Positions 35,470-45,231 of a stretch of 64,000 nt of DNA are shown piece by piece (position 1 is the first letter of the stretch; each line of letters opens with the position of its first letter). The notes beneath the pieces were generated by a model. The model ran no database searches and was not told the DNA's origin. It saw only the letters and a program-made list of their open reading frames with translations. Both the position numbers and the translations under genes were made by a program. The DNA is from Tepidibacillus_B infernus (lineage in GTDB: Bacteria > Bacillota > Bacilli > Tepidibacillales > Tepidibacillaceae), in contig NZ_JBLWFI010000001.1 in the NCBI RefSeq assembly GCF_048898065.1, positions 868,001 through 932,000 on the forward strand, in the 5' to 3' direction.

Positions 35470-35513
35470 ATCAATCGCCTCTCTTAAAACTGAAAAACTA
35501 TAACTGATAATGA

Positions 35514-35542
35514 ATTATAGCAGATTTCAAATAGTAATACAA
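35514..35542 (-). promoter_or_regulatory. Predicted sigma-A promoter of mnmA
   Basis: Minus strand: TTGTAT, 17 bases, TATAAT (perfect -10 box). It lies between the end of the MFS gene and mnmA. Confidence 0.6.
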
Positions 35543-35551
35543 AAAATATGG

Positions 35552-36766
35552 TTAAGATGTTAGTTGTTCAAGCCCCTCTTTATGATAGGATGCATGGATA
35601 AGAAATAGTAAAACAGCAATGCTTGAAGTAATTGCTGCCAAGGTAAGAATTGGTATAACTCCATAATAATCATACATATTCCCAAAAATATAGGGACCTA
35701 AAAGACGTCCAAAACTACCAAAGCCACCTACGACTCCTAAATAAAAAGGGGCAGCTAATCCAGTTCTTTCAGTAATAAAGGCAGGAATCGTTGGGGCAAT
35801 AAGCATTTCCCCGATGGTTGCAATGATCATTCCAATAATAAAATCTAGATAGTAATGATGGAAAAAAACCATAAAGACAAAAGCAATTGCATAAAACAGA
35901 GCACTTGCAACAAGTCTAGAACTTAACGATTTAATAATCGTTCGATTTAAAAAGCTTGTAAAGGGTTGACCTGCAAAAATGACAATGCCATTGATCGTCC
36001 ATAAGAAACTATATCTAGCCATACTAAATCCTTGTTCATCCAAGTATGGTGCAATCCCGGAACTCCACTGAGAAGTAGAGAACCAAACAAACAGAGAGCC
36101 TAAACCAATAAATAAATACATTTTATAATCAAATAATAACTCTTTTGGTGTTTGCATCACTTGTTGTGACTGTTGACCTAAAGAATAGATTTGTGTATCT
36201 TTTAACGTTACTTTATTTAAAAGAAATAAAAAGAATAGGGCAAATCCAAAGGTTGTGAGTCCATTGAATAGAAAGATTAAATGAAAAGAAATGGTTGCAA
36301 GGATCCCGGAAAGAGTCGAACCAATGGCCATCCCTACATTATTGCTAACATAAACCACGTTAAATAATTCACGTGTTTTCTCCTTCCAGTGGAAGCCAAT
36401 AAATGCGTTGATTGCTGGCATGGTAATCGACATCAGAAATCCTAGGAAAGTGAGAGTAGCCATATAAATCGTCCAACTAGAGATAAAGATAATTGAAACT
36501 TGTGCGATAGAGGTCAAAATGAGAGAACCAACAATCAGCTTTTTTACCCCAAGCTTATGAAACATAGAGCCTCCCACAATTTGGCCAATAATCCCTGCCA
36601 GTGACTGTAGCAATAATACAAAGCCTGCATCCCCATAAGACCGATGTAATACATTATGTACATATAAGGTAGTAAGAGGCCACATTAAGGCACTGCCCAT
36701 GGAATTAATAAAACTGGCAATGATAAAAAATAAGGCCTCTTTTGGATAGTTTTTTAGGATCGTCAT
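35552..36766 (-). CDS. MFS transporter
   Basis: About 404 residues and 12 predicted membrane spans; probably a drug or metabolite exporter of the major facilitator superfamily. The opening SFINSMGSALMWPLTTLYVH and the FHKLGVKKL loop between spans 2 and 3 resemble the YttB/MdtG-like branch. Substrate unknown. ATG 36766 (MTILKNYPKEA) has AAAAGG about 10 bases upstream; a TTG at 36787 with AAAGGTG is the alternative. Confidence 0.85.
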   Translation of the reverse strand: MTILKNYPKEALFFIIASFINSMGSALMWPLTTLYVHNVLHRSYGDAGFVLLLQSLAGIIGQIVGGSMFHKLGVKKLIVGSLILTSIAQVSIIFISSWTIYMATLTFLGFLMSITMPAINAFIGFHWKEKTRELFNVVYVSNNVGMAIGSTLSGILATISFHLIFLFNGLTTFGFALFFLFLLNKVTLKDTQIYSLGQQSQQVMQTPKELLFDYKMYLFIGLGSLFVWFSTSQWSSGIAPYLDEQGFSMARYSFLWTINGIVIFAGQPFTSFLNRTIIKSLSSRLVASALFYAIAFVFMVFFHHYYLDFIIGMIIATIGEMLIAPTIPAFITERTGLAAPFYLGVVGGFGSFGRLLGPYIFGNMYDYYGVIPILTLAAITSSIAVLLFLIHASYHKEGLEQLTS

Positions 36767-36876
36767 GGTATGTAATCCTTTTCTCAAGAACTTCACCTTT
36801 TTCTATGTAGTGTGACAACAAATACAAGTATACTATGTTTAAGTCAAAAAGAAACGATAAAAAAGTTTTTTCCATG

Positions 36877-36902
36877 AAAAAAGACTCCTAAAAAGGAGCC
36901 TC
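36877..36902 (-). terminator. Terminator of the DEAD-box helicase gene
   Basis: GGCTCCT and AGGAGTC pair on the minus strand (one G-T pair), followed by TTTTTTC. It begins 18 bases past the stop. Confidence 0.75.
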
Positions 36903-36919
36903 TTTATTAATTAATATGT

Positions 36920-38365
36920 TTATTTTGATTTGCCTTTTTTTCTTCTAGGTGATGAATGATTTCTACTTCTCTGTTCAAAATTCCCTTTTGGAATTCGCTT
37001 TCCTCTTTTATTTTGGGGCCTTTGTTCCGTTTTAACCTTTTTTACACGAAGAGGTGCTTCTTCTGTTAATTTAACTGGGGTTTGATTGGGCTCTTTTGTC
37101 AAAAGTTTTAATGCAGCGGATAAAAGGCTAACAGAATCGGTTTCGTTTAATAAATCCTCTGCCAAACCACGGTATTGCTGAATCTCTTCCTCTTCGATAA
37201 CACGTAATAGCTTTTCCATGGTAATTCGTTGCTGTCCTTCTAATGCTTCAGCTAGAGTAGGGACGGATCGACGTTCTACTTTATGTTTCGTCATATGTTC
37301 GATAAATTTTAAATGTTCAATTTCTCTTGGTGTTACAAAAGTTGTTGCTAGACCTGCTTTTCCTGCTCTACCTGTTCTCCCAATACGATGGACATAGCTT
37401 TCTGGGTCTTGAGGAATATCAAAATTATAGACATGAGTCACTCCACTAATATCTAGCCCTCTTGCCGCCACATCAGTGGCTACTAAGACTTCAATGGTTC
37501 CGTCTTTAAATTGACGTAAAACAGAATCTCTCTTTGCTTGTGTTAAATCACCGTGAATTCCTTCTGCAGAATAACCACGTTTATTTAATGCTTCCGAAAG
37601 CTCGTCTACACGTCGTTTTGTTCTGCCAAATACAATAGCTAATTCAGGAGATTCTATATCCAATAGCCGACAAAGGACATCAAATTTTTGTTTTTCATGC
37701 ACTTCAACGTATTCTTGCTTAATACTAGGAACAGTAATTTCCTTAGCTTTAATTTTGATGATTTCTGGATCTCTCATAAAACGTTGAGCAAGTGCTTGAA
37801 TTGGCTTAGGCATTGTCGCTGAAAAGAGTAAAGTTTGTCTTGTTTCTGGTATTTCTTGAAGAATAGCTTCAATATCCTCAACAAAGCCCATGTTTAGCAT
37901 TTCGTCTGCTTCATCTAATACGACCATAGAAACTTGTTGTAAACGAATGGTTTTTCGATTGATGTGGTCAATTAAACGCCCAGGAGTGCCAACGATAATT
38001 TGCGGGCGTTTCTTTAGAGCTTTGATTTGTCTATTGATATCTTGTCCACCATAGATCGGTAATGTACGAATTTTTTTAAATTGCCCAATCTTATTTAATT
38101 CCTCCGCTACCTGTACCGCCAATTCTCTTGTCGGTGTAACTACAATCCCTTGGATCTGTTCTACATCAATTGACACTTTTTCTACTAAGGGGATTCCAAA
38201 TGCAGCCGTTTTTCCTGTCCCAGTTTGGGCTTGTCCAATGAGGTCCTTTCCTTCCAAAGCTAATGGAATTGTCTTCTCTTGAATAGGTGTTGGTTCTTCA
38301 AAACCCATGTTATTGATCGATTGTACTAGGTTGTTACTTAAGCCAAATTCACTAAATGTTGTCAT
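36920..38365 (-). CDS. cshA: DEAD-box RNA helicase (CshA-like)
   Basis: ATP-dependent RNA helicase of the cold-response and RNA-decay type. The 481 residues have the Q motif with EEPTPIQEKTIPLAL, AQTGTGKTAAFGIP, VLDEADEMLNMGF, SATMP, VATDVAARGLD and HRIGRTGRAGKAG, then a basic, low-complexity tail (RGKRIPKGNFEQRSRNH) typical of CshA. ATG 38365 follows AAAAGGAG. Single gene. Confidence 0.92.
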   Translation of the reverse strand: MTTFSEFGLSNNLVQSINNMGFEEPTPIQEKTIPLALEGKDLIGQAQTGTGKTAAFGIPLVEKVSIDVEQIQGIVVTPTRELAVQVAEELNKIGQFKKIRTLPIYGGQDINRQIKALKKRPQIIVGTPGRLIDHINRKTIRLQQVSMVVLDEADEMLNMGFVEDIEAILQEIPETRQTLLFSATMPKPIQALAQRFMRDPEIIKIKAKEITVPSIKQEYVEVHEKQKFDVLCRLLDIESPELAIVFGRTKRRVDELSEALNKRGYSAEGIHGDLTQAKRDSVLRQFKDGTIEVLVATDVAARGLDISGVTHVYNFDIPQDPESYVHRIGRTGRAGKAGLATTFVTPREIEHLKFIEHMTKHKVERRSVPTLAEALEGQQRITMEKLLRVIEEEEIQQYRGLAEDLLNETDSVSLLSAALKLLTKEPNQTPVKLTEEAPLRVKKVKTEQRPQNKRGKRIPKGNFEQRSRNHSSPRRKKGKSK

Positions 38366-38431
38366 TTTACATCAAACTCCTTTTGTAACTCTCATATCTA
38401 TATCATGTACTATTTTTTCATCTCTTAAAAG

Positions 38432-38469
38432 AAAAAAAGCATTATCCGTCAAATGGCAGAAAATGCTTT
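38432..38469 (-). terminator. Probable terminator downstream of the gamma-glutamyltransferase gene
   Basis: AAAGCATT (38436-38443) pairs with AATGCTTT (38462-38469); TTTTTTTCTTTT follows on the minus strand. It is about 110 bases past the stop, further than usual. Confidence 0.5.
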
Positions 38470-38581
38470 CCACAATCTATTAGGCTTATATAAGGTACCA
38501 CATTATAGTTAAAATAACAAGTTCTTTATTTATTATTCTTTTCTATTATCAATAAAAGTGTAAACTGACTACTAAATCATT

Positions 38582-40189
38582 TTACCAAGAAGCAATTGTT
38601 CCATCTGTTCTTGGTTCAGTCCCTCCGACTAAAACACCATGTTTATTTCTCCAAATGATTTGTCCTCTGCCAAAGCCACCTGTTCCTAATGCCCATTTTA
38701 TAGAATGCCCCCTTCTTGCCAAAGCCTCTACAAGATGGGTTGGCATTTGCTGTTCTACTTCTATAACCTTCCCTTCCATCCATTGCCATCTAGGTGCGTC
38801 TAGTGCAGCTTGTGGGTTAAGCTGAAAATCTATGGTATTCATGATCACTTGAACATGTCCTTGTGGCTGCATAAAGCCACCCATGACACCAAATGGACCA
38901 ATTGGTTGACCATTTCTTGTTAAAAATCCGGGAATAATCGTATGGTATGTCTTTTTACCAGGTTCTAAGTAATTGTCATGAGCTGGGTCAAGGGAAAAAT
39001 TATGGCCACGATTTTGTAAAGCAATTCCTGTTCCAGGTACCACTAAACCTGAGCCAAAGCCCATATAGTTACTTTGGATATAAGAAACCATATTGCCTTC
39101 TCCATCTGCCGTTGCCAAATAAACCGTTCCACCTTTAGGGGGCTGGCCAGCAATAGGCAGCAAAGCGTTGTTGCCAATTAATTTTCTTCTTTCTTCTGCA
39201 TAGGCATCTGATAGTAAGTCTTCTACTTTTACTTTCATCTTTCTTGGGTCAGTAATATATTTCTGCCCATCAGCAAAGGCAAGTTTCATCGCTTCAATTT
39301 GTTTATGATAGGTATCTACTGTATCCTTCTCGGTAAACTCAAATCCTTTTAATATATTAAGGGCGATTAAAGCAACAAGCCCATGACCATTAGGCGGAAT
39401 TTCCCAAACGTCATACCTGCGATAATTCACTTTGATTGGTGTAACCCATTCTGGTTTGAAGCTTTCAAGATCCTCTATTGTTAAATAACCACCGTATTGC
39501 TTAGAAAATTGATCAATCTTTTCAGCTATTTCTCCACGATAAAAAGAATTTGATTTAGTTTCGGCAATTGACATTAACGTTTTCGCATGGTTAGGTGAAC
39601 GCCAAATTTCGCCAATTTGTGGAGCCTTTCCATCAGGAGCAAAGGTCTCAAACCATGATTGATATTGTTCTTCTTTCAAATTTTCTTTGTAGATTTGATA
39701 TGCTCTGTTCCAATACTTTCCTAGTATCGGGGAAATAGGGTAACCTTTTTCAGCATATTCTATAGCTGGTCTAAGAACTTCAGTAAGAGGAAGTTTACCA
39801 AAGCGTTCAGAGAGAGCCGCCCAGGCTGAGGGTGCTCCAGGTACGGTAACAGGTAACCAGCCATATTTAGGCATCGTATCATATCCAGCCTTTTTTACTT
39901 TGTCTGCAGATATTTGTATTGGTGCTGGCCCGCTAGCATTAAGACCATGTAATTCCCCTTTTGTCCAAACAAGGGCAAAAGCGTCCCCTCCAATTCCATT
40001 GGAAGTAGGTTCAACCACGGTTAAACAAGCGGCTGTTGCAATAGCAGCATCTATTGCATTTCCTCCCTTTTTCAAGATCTCTAAACCAGCTTGTGCAGCG
40101 AGTGGTTGTGAGGTTGCGACCATTCCATTTTTCGCATAGACAGACATTCTTTGTGATGAATAAGGATGATAAAGTGGATCGTAGTTCAT
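38582..40189 (-). CDS. Gamma-glutamyltransferase (Ggt/YwrD-like)
   Basis: N-terminal nucleophile hydrolase that cleaves gamma-glutamyl bonds, for example in glutathione-like compounds. The 535 residues show ATSQPLAAQAGLEILKKGGN, EPTSNGIGGDAFALVW and the self-cleavage site PPKGGTVYLATADGEGN, whose Thr would become the nucleophile of the small subunit. No signal peptide, unlike secreted Ggt, so it resembles cytoplasmic YwrD. ATG 40189 (MNYDPLYHPY) follows AGAGGTG; the GTG at 40201 lies in that site. Confidence 0.9.
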   Translation of the reverse strand: MNYDPLYHPYSSQRMSVYAKNGMVATSQPLAAQAGLEILKKGGNAIDAAIATAACLTVVEPTSNGIGGDAFALVWTKGELHGLNASGPAPIQISADKVKKAGYDTMPKYGWLPVTVPGAPSAWAALSERFGKLPLTEVLRPAIEYAEKGYPISPILGKYWNRAYQIYKENLKEEQYQSWFETFAPDGKAPQIGEIWRSPNHAKTLMSIAETKSNSFYRGEIAEKIDQFSKQYGGYLTIEDLESFKPEWVTPIKVNYRRYDVWEIPPNGHGLVALIALNILKGFEFTEKDTVDTYHKQIEAMKLAFADGQKYITDPRKMKVKVEDLLSDAYAEERRKLIGNNALLPIAGQPPKGGTVYLATADGEGNMVSYIQSNYMGFGSGLVVPGTGIALQNRGHNFSLDPAHDNYLEPGKKTYHTIIPGFLTRNGQPIGPFGVMGGFMQPQGHVQVIMNTIDFQLNPQAALDAPRWQWMEGKVIEVEQQMPTHLVEALARRGHSIKWALGTGGFGRGQIIWRNKHGVLVGGTEPRTDGTIASW

Positions 40190-40289
40190 TTTAACTTTCA
40201 CCTCTACTATTATTTTTATTTAGAATAGATTGAATTGAAAGATATTTTTTAAATTATAACATAGTAGAGTGATAAATTTACCAATGATT

Positions 40290-40901
40290 TTACATTTGTT
40301 TTTTAAGTTTTTTTTGGATACGTAAGGTTAATAGTAATAATAAAATGATTCCAATGAAAATAGCAAAGGTTGTAGAATATGGTCGAATCATTTCATCTAT
40401 TTGCAGCCAATGTTCACCAAAACGATAACCTAAATAAATGAATACATAGGTCCATGGTAAAGAACCAACAAAGGTAAAGATTAAAAATTTGCCAAATCCC
40501 ATTCGTCCCATACCAGCTGGAATAGAGATAAATGTGCGGATGACAGGAAGTAATCGACTAAATAAAACAGCCCATTCACCATATCGTTCAAACCAACGCT
40601 CTGCCTTATTTAAGTCATGCTCATTTAAAAAAATATATTTTCCGTACTTGAAAACAAAAGGTCGTCCACCCCAACGGCCGATCCCATAAGATAAAACAGA
40701 TCCTAATAAACCACCTAGTACACCTGCAATTGTCGCATCAAGTAATGTAAGCTTTCCTTGATAAACAAGAAATCCACCCAATGGTAAGATAAGTTCACTT
40801 GGGATAGGAATAGCTGCACTCTCTAATGTCATCCCTATGGTAATACCCCAATAGCCTAATTGTCCGAGAAACTCAACGATTTTAAGAAAGATATCTAGCA
40901 A
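40290..40901 (-). CDS. DedA-family membrane protein
   Basis: About 203 residues and four or five membrane spans. The VTT/SNARE-associated domain includes ESAAIPIPSELILPLGGFL, the loop motif from RWFERYGEWAVLFSRLLP to VIRTFISIPAGMGRM, and GSLPWTYVFIYLGYRFG. Members act in lipid-carrier (undecaprenyl-phosphate or phospholipid) flipping. The start is taken as TTG 40901, which has GGGAGGAG about 8 bases upstream; the ATG at 40919 lies before that site. Confidence 0.9.
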   Translation of the reverse strand: MLDIFLKIVEFLGQLGYWGITIGMTLESAAIPIPSELILPLGGFLVYQGKLTLLDATIAGVLGGLLGSVLSYGIGRWGGRPFVFKYGKYIFLNEHDLNKAERWFERYGEWAVLFSRLLPVIRTFISIPAGMGRMGFGKFLIFTFVGSLPWTYVFIYLGYRFGEHWLQIDEMIRPYSTTFAIFIGIILLLLLTLRIQKKLKKQM

Positions 40902-41006
40902 GATATTCTCCTCCCTCATTGCTGCATGATTTTTTATTCACTTAAATGACAGAGGAAAGTGAAAAAAAGTTCACTCCTTTGCCAATAGCAATTATATGTT
41001 ACACTA

Positions 41007-41780
41007 CTACTTTCGATTCATTTGTTTTGCTATCCATTTATCAAAGATTTTCGGAAATAAATGATATAATTTAACCCCGATGTTAGCCAAACTAGGAATC
41101 GTTTTTTCATGCTTTTTATCGATCATCATTTTTAAAACCTCTTTAGCAACTTTTTCAGGGGATAACATCAACCATTTCACTTGTTTTACATAGTGACCTG
41201 ATGGATCAGCTCGATCAAAAAACGGAGTATCAATGGGTCCTGGGTTCAGCGTTGAGACATAAACACCAGTTCCATTCAACTCATGACGTAATCCATTTGA
41301 AAAGCCGATTACAGCGAACTTACTTGCCGAATAGCCACTTGCTTTAGCTGTTGCTAGTTTTCCAGCGACCGAAGCGATGTTGATGATATGGCCATTTTTT
41401 TGTTTTAACATGATCGGTAATACAGCTTTTGTGCACCTAACCATTCCCATATAATTGACATTCATCATCTCTTCAATATCTTCAATGGAGGCATCTACAA
41501 ATCGATCAAAGATTCCAAAACCTGCATTATTGATCAGAATATCAATTTTACCGTATTTTTGTACAATTTGATTCATCACTTTGAAAACCTGTTCTGTTGA
41601 AGTGACATCAAGCTGAAATATCTCATGGGCACCTGATAATTTAGTTGAAACCTTTTGTAGTTTTTCTAACGAGCGAGCAGTTAAGATGGGAATGGCCCCT
41701 TTTTCAGCTAACTGCTTTGCAATTTCTGCCCCAATTCCACTTGATGCTCCAGTAATGACTACGATTTTGTCTTTGAACAT
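41007..41780 (-). CDS. Short-chain dehydrogenase/reductase
   Basis: NAD(P)-dependent oxidoreductase with Rossmann fold, 257 residues. It has the cofactor loop TGASSGIGAEIAKQL, NNAGFG near 87, the catalytic Ser in IASVAGKL and YSASK near 152, and the PGPIDTPF segment. The C-terminal hydrophobic/basic tail fits the YqjQ/DltE-like group of classical SDRs. Substrate unknown. ATG 41780 has GAAAGGAAG upstream. Confidence 0.9.
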   Translation of the reverse strand: MFKDKIVVITGASSGIGAEIAKQLAEKGAIPILTARSLEKLQKVSTKLSGAHEIFQLDVTSTEQVFKVMNQIVQKYGKIDILINNAGFGIFDRFVDASIEDIEEMMNVNYMGMVRCTKAVLPIMLKQKNGHIINIASVAGKLATAKASGYSASKFAVIGFSNGLRHELNGTGVYVSTLNPGPIDTPFFDRADPSGHYVKQVKWLMLSPEKVAKEVLKMMIDKKHEKTIPSLANIGVKLYHLFPKIFDKWIAKQMNRK

Positions 41781-41839
41781 TCTGTTCTTTCTTCCTTTCT
41801 TATGAAAAAGATATTTACTACTCCATATTATCCCACAAA

Positions 41840-41874
41840 AAAAGAATCATTTCCCTCAACCGGAAATGATTCTT
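41840..41874 (-). terminator. Terminator of the DoxX-like gene
   Basis: AGAATCATTTCC and GGAAATGATTCT (12-bp perfect stem, 7-base loop); on the minus strand TTTTTTTGTG follows. It lies 15 bases past the stop. Confidence 0.88.
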
Positions 41875-41888
41875 ATTAACAAAGTTAA

Positions 41889-42884
41889 TTATGCAAAACG
41901 ATAATAAATCATTATCATGGTGGCTAATACAAAAATAAAGTTAAAAACCACAAAGATGAGTTTATCTATTCTCCGTTTGTGATAATCGATTGGTGGTTTG
42001 TAATAACCTACCCCTTCAATAATAAAGATGATAAGAATAATATGAACAATAAAATGGCCTGCTACCTCCACTCCACCAAAAACACTTGTTGTTAATATAA
42101 ATAATAAAGTGACAACTAAAGCAAGTAATCGATTGAGGATCCCTACAACTAATAGATATCCTACAACAAATTCAATATAGGCAGCTAACATCACAAACAT
42201 TTCTGGACTAAAGCCAAACGTTGGTAATTGGTAGTGTTCTACAATTCCCGTGCTCATTCCTGGGAAAACCCATTTTTCTACAGCAACCCACGAAAGAGAT
42301 AACCCTGTTCCCAAATAAAGAGCTGGTGTACCTGTATCTTTCCATTTGGTATTCATCGTAAAGAGAGCATATGCAATCGCCAAATAAAACCCGTAGTCTA
42401 ACATGGAAAACCAGCCTAATTGAGCGACGGATAACCCAAATAAGATCAAAATCAAGAGGGAGGCTATTTTTGTTGCCAGATGATATGGGATGGCCAACAT
42501 GATCATGGTTAAAATTCCAATCCATTTCATCGTACTGTTCAACTGGACATCTGGAGCTAATATACTCAGGTTTAAGATTTGAATCAAAAGTGCCAAAGCT
42601 AGTCCGTATCGTAAAATAAAAGGAATCCATTTTTTAAAGGATTCAAGCCTTTTATCTAATTTTTTTGCAAAAGGAAACTTCATTAAATAAGGTGTAGCTT
42701 GGGATAAAATCGCCAATATGATAGCAGTTATCATTGCAGTAATCATAAAAGCAGGGGTAATGATTTCTTCTAGTGGCACTTTCACTGGATCGGAAACATT
42801 AAACCATTTGACATGTGCAAATGCTTTAACATTGATTCCTATAATTAAAAAAAATACAAAGCTGGCAATGATCTTTTTTTTCAT
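41889..42884 (-). CDS. DoxX-like membrane protein
   Basis: 331 residues with an N-terminal signal-like segment (KKKIIASFVFFLIIGINVKA) and about eight further membrane spans. The C-terminal half, including VEKWVFPGMSTGIVEHY and YIEFVVGYLLVVGILNRLLA, resembles the DoxX/DoxD family of quinol-linked or thiol-linked membrane proteins. The extracellular HVKWFNVSDPVKVPLEEI follows the signal. Exact role unknown. ATG 42884 follows AAAGGATTAGG. Confidence 0.7.
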   Translation of the reverse strand: MKKKIIASFVFFLIIGINVKAFAHVKWFNVSDPVKVPLEEIITPAFMITAMITAIILAILSQATPYLMKFPFAKKLDKRLESFKKWIPFILRYGLALALLIQILNLSILAPDVQLNSTMKWIGILTMIMLAIPYHLATKIASLLILILFGLSVAQLGWFSMLDYGFYLAIAYALFTMNTKWKDTGTPALYLGTGLSLSWVAVEKWVFPGMSTGIVEHYQLPTFGFSPEMFVMLAAYIEFVVGYLLVVGILNRLLALVVTLLFILTTSVFGGVEVAGHFIVHIILIIFIIEGVGYYKPPIDYHKRRIDKLIFVVFNFIFVLATMIMIYYRFA

Positions 42885-42978
42885 GATCCTAATCCTTTCT
42901 CTTAGTAATAAGAATCTACCGTTCTTATTTTAACCACTTTCGCACTATTTGCAATGTGGAAACTGTAGGAAATAAGCA

Positions 42979-43024
42979 TAAAAAATGTGTTCCCATTCAT
43001 ATCTAGACTAAATGAGGAACACAT
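42979..43024 (-). terminator. Terminator of the YyaL gene
   Basis: ATGTGTTCC pairs with GGAACACAT, extended by ATT/AAT; TTTTTATGC follows on the minus strand. It starts 21 bases past the stop. Confidence 0.75.
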
Positions 43025-43045
43025 GTTGTGTTATATAAAATCTTT

Positions 43046-45106
43046 TTAAGAGTTAAGCAATTCGTATAATTTTTCGCTACTTGTTATAGGAGCTTGACAA
43101 GCATAATTTTCACACACATAGACTGTGGGCATTGAATCTTTTTTCTTCTGGTCCTTGGTAAAAGGAGCAATTTTTTCTATGTCTTCTCTTCCTTTTCCAT
43201 CTGGATGGAGAAGAACTACTGCTTCTGGTAAGTAAGTATCACGAATGATGTTAAACAGATCCATTGTTCGTTCATCCTCTAATTCCCCGGCGATGACGAT
43301 CTCCTTTGTTGGCCAAAGGGCAAATTGGATCGCAGTTAAAAAATATGAATATGCACGTGGATATTGTTCAATAGATCCAGCGAATGCTTTTAATTGGGTA
43401 TTAGCATCTTCTTCTAATTGAGGATCTCCTGTTATGCGTGCTAATCGTAATAAATTAACTGCTGCTACTGAGTTCCCAGAAGGAATAGCCCCATCGTAGA
43501 TCTCCTTAGGTCTTGCAAGTAATTCTTCTGCATCACTTCCGTAAAAGAAGTAACCCCCTTTTTGATTATCCCAGAATAAATCTTTCATCTGTCTGTTTAA
43601 TTTAAGTGCATCTGTCAAATAGCTTACTTCAAAAGTCGCTTCATATTGTTCGATCAATCCCCAGATCAAAAACGCATAGTCATCAAGATAACCCAGAAAA
43701 GCAGATTCACCTTCTCGAAAACGCGCAAGTAAACGACCATCATTTCTTTGTAAATGTTCAAGGATAAAGCGAATCGCTTTTGCTGAAACTTCGCTATAAT
43801 CAGTGCGGTTTAAAACTTTAGCTCCTTTTGCAAAAGCAGCGATCATCATCCCATTCCACGATGTTAAAATTTTATCATCTTTATGGGGATAAATTCTTTT
43901 TTCTCGTACTTCAAAAAGCTTTTTACGGGAAACATCTATCCGTTGTTTTAGTTCTTCAACCCGAATTCCTTCATTCTTTGCAATTTCTTCTAATGATTGT
44001 TGAATAAGGTTAGGGATACTGTGTCCTTCAAAATTACCTTGAAATGTGATGTCATATACCTTACAGAATAGATTTCCTTCTTCTTTACCCAAAATCTTAA
44101 CCACTTCTTCAGGCGTCCAGACATAGAATTTTCCTTCTATCCCTTCTGAATCGGCATCTTCAGCAGAAAAGAAACCTCCCTCCGAGTGAGTCATCGTCCG
44201 CAAAACATACTCCAGTATTTCTTCTGCTATACGGGCGTATTCTTTGTTTTTTGTTGCCTGATAAGCTTCTAGATAGGTGTATGCTAAAAGAGCATTATCA
44301 TAAAGCATTTTTTCGAAATGGGGAACCAGCCATTTATTATCGGTAGAGTATCTCGCAAAACCAAAGCCGATATGGTCATAGATACCACCTGCATGCATGG
44401 CCTGTAATGTCGTTTCTACCATATGTAACGCTTTCTCATCTCTATATTTTTTCCAATAACGGAGTAGAAACAAAAGGTTATGCGGTGTTGGAAATTTAGG
44501 AGCAGATCCGAAACCACCATAAGTTTCATCAAATTGTTGGGAAAATTGTTCATAGGCCATGTGAATAACCTTTTCACTGATTTGACCTGCTACAAAGTCA
44601 TTTAAATTAGGTTTAATTGCATCTACCAATTGATCCCCTGTTTTCAATAAACCATCGCAATCTTGTTCCCATTTCTCCGCTATATGGGAGATAATTTCCA
44701 TTAAACCAGGTCGGCCATATTTCTCCTTTTTAGGAAAGTAGGTTCCTGCAAAAAATGGTTTTTTATCTGGCGTCATGATAACGGTTAGTGGCCATCCACC
44801 TTGACCTGTCATAGCTTGACAAACCGTCATATAAATATGATCTACATCGGGCCTTTCCTCCCGATCTACTTTAATGGAAACAAAATGCTTATTTAACATT
44901 GAAGCCACTTCTTCATCTTCAAACGATTCATGAGCCATAATATGACACCAATGGCATGTGCTATAACCTATGGAAAGAAAAATTGGTTTGTTCTCGTTTT
45001 GCGCCTTTTTAAAGGCTTCATCTGACCAAGCAAACCAATTCACAGGGTTATTCGCATGTTGGAGCAAATAAGGAGATTTTTCATAGATTAATCGATTAGT
45101 AGGCAC
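43046..45106 (-). CDS. Thioredoxin-domain protein YyaL (DUF255)
   Basis: A 686-residue protein. The N-terminal thioredoxin-like domain (about 1-170) contains SPYLLQHANNPVNWFAW, STCHWCHIMAHESFEDEEVA with a CxxC, and GGWPLTVIMTPDKKPFFAGT. An (alpha/alpha)6 barrel like that of N-acylglucosamine epimerases follows. The family (human SPATA20, Bacillus YyaL) is widespread and its function unproven. GTG 45106 is selected since AAGGGGAAG lies about 10 bases upstream. Single gene with its own terminator. Confidence 0.9.
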   Translation of the reverse strand: MPTNRLIYEKSPYLLQHANNPVNWFAWSDEAFKKAQNENKPIFLSIGYSTCHWCHIMAHESFEDEEVASMLNKHFVSIKVDREERPDVDHIYMTVCQAMTGQGGWPLTVIMTPDKKPFFAGTYFPKKEKYGRPGLMEIISHIAEKWEQDCDGLLKTGDQLVDAIKPNLNDFVAGQISEKVIHMAYEQFSQQFDETYGGFGSAPKFPTPHNLLFLLRYWKKYRDEKALHMVETTLQAMHAGGIYDHIGFGFARYSTDNKWLVPHFEKMLYDNALLAYTYLEAYQATKNKEYARIAEEILEYVLRTMTHSEGGFFSAEDADSEGIEGKFYVWTPEEVVKILGKEEGNLFCKVYDITFQGNFEGHSIPNLIQQSLEEIAKNEGIRVEELKQRIDVSRKKLFEVREKRIYPHKDDKILTSWNGMMIAAFAKGAKVLNRTDYSEVSAKAIRFILEHLQRNDGRLLARFREGESAFLGYLDDYAFLIWGLIEQYEATFEVSYLTDALKLNRQMKDLFWDNQKGGYFFYGSDAEELLARPKEIYDGAIPSGNSVAAVNLLRLARITGDPQLEEDANTQLKAFAGSIEQYPRAYSYFLTAIQFALWPTKEIVIAGELEDERTMDLFNIIRDTYLPEAVVLLHPDGKGREDIEKIAPFTKDQKKKDSMPTVYVCENYACQAPITSSEKLYELLNS

Positions 45107-45201
45107 AAGTACACTTCCCCTTTGCAATTTTTTTCAAATTCATTATATCCACTCATCCATTTTTTACGCAGGTATTAAGTGTTTTGAAGTTTTTAGAGCA
45201 C

Positions 45202-45231
45202 AAAAAAATAGAGCTACTTCTTCTGTAGCTC
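45202..45231 (-). terminator. Terminator at the end of the Mur-ligase remnant
   Basis: GAGCTAC pairs with GTAGCTC, and TATTTTTTTGTG follows on the minus strand. The stop codon of the remnant (45230-45232) overlaps the stem. Confidence 0.7.
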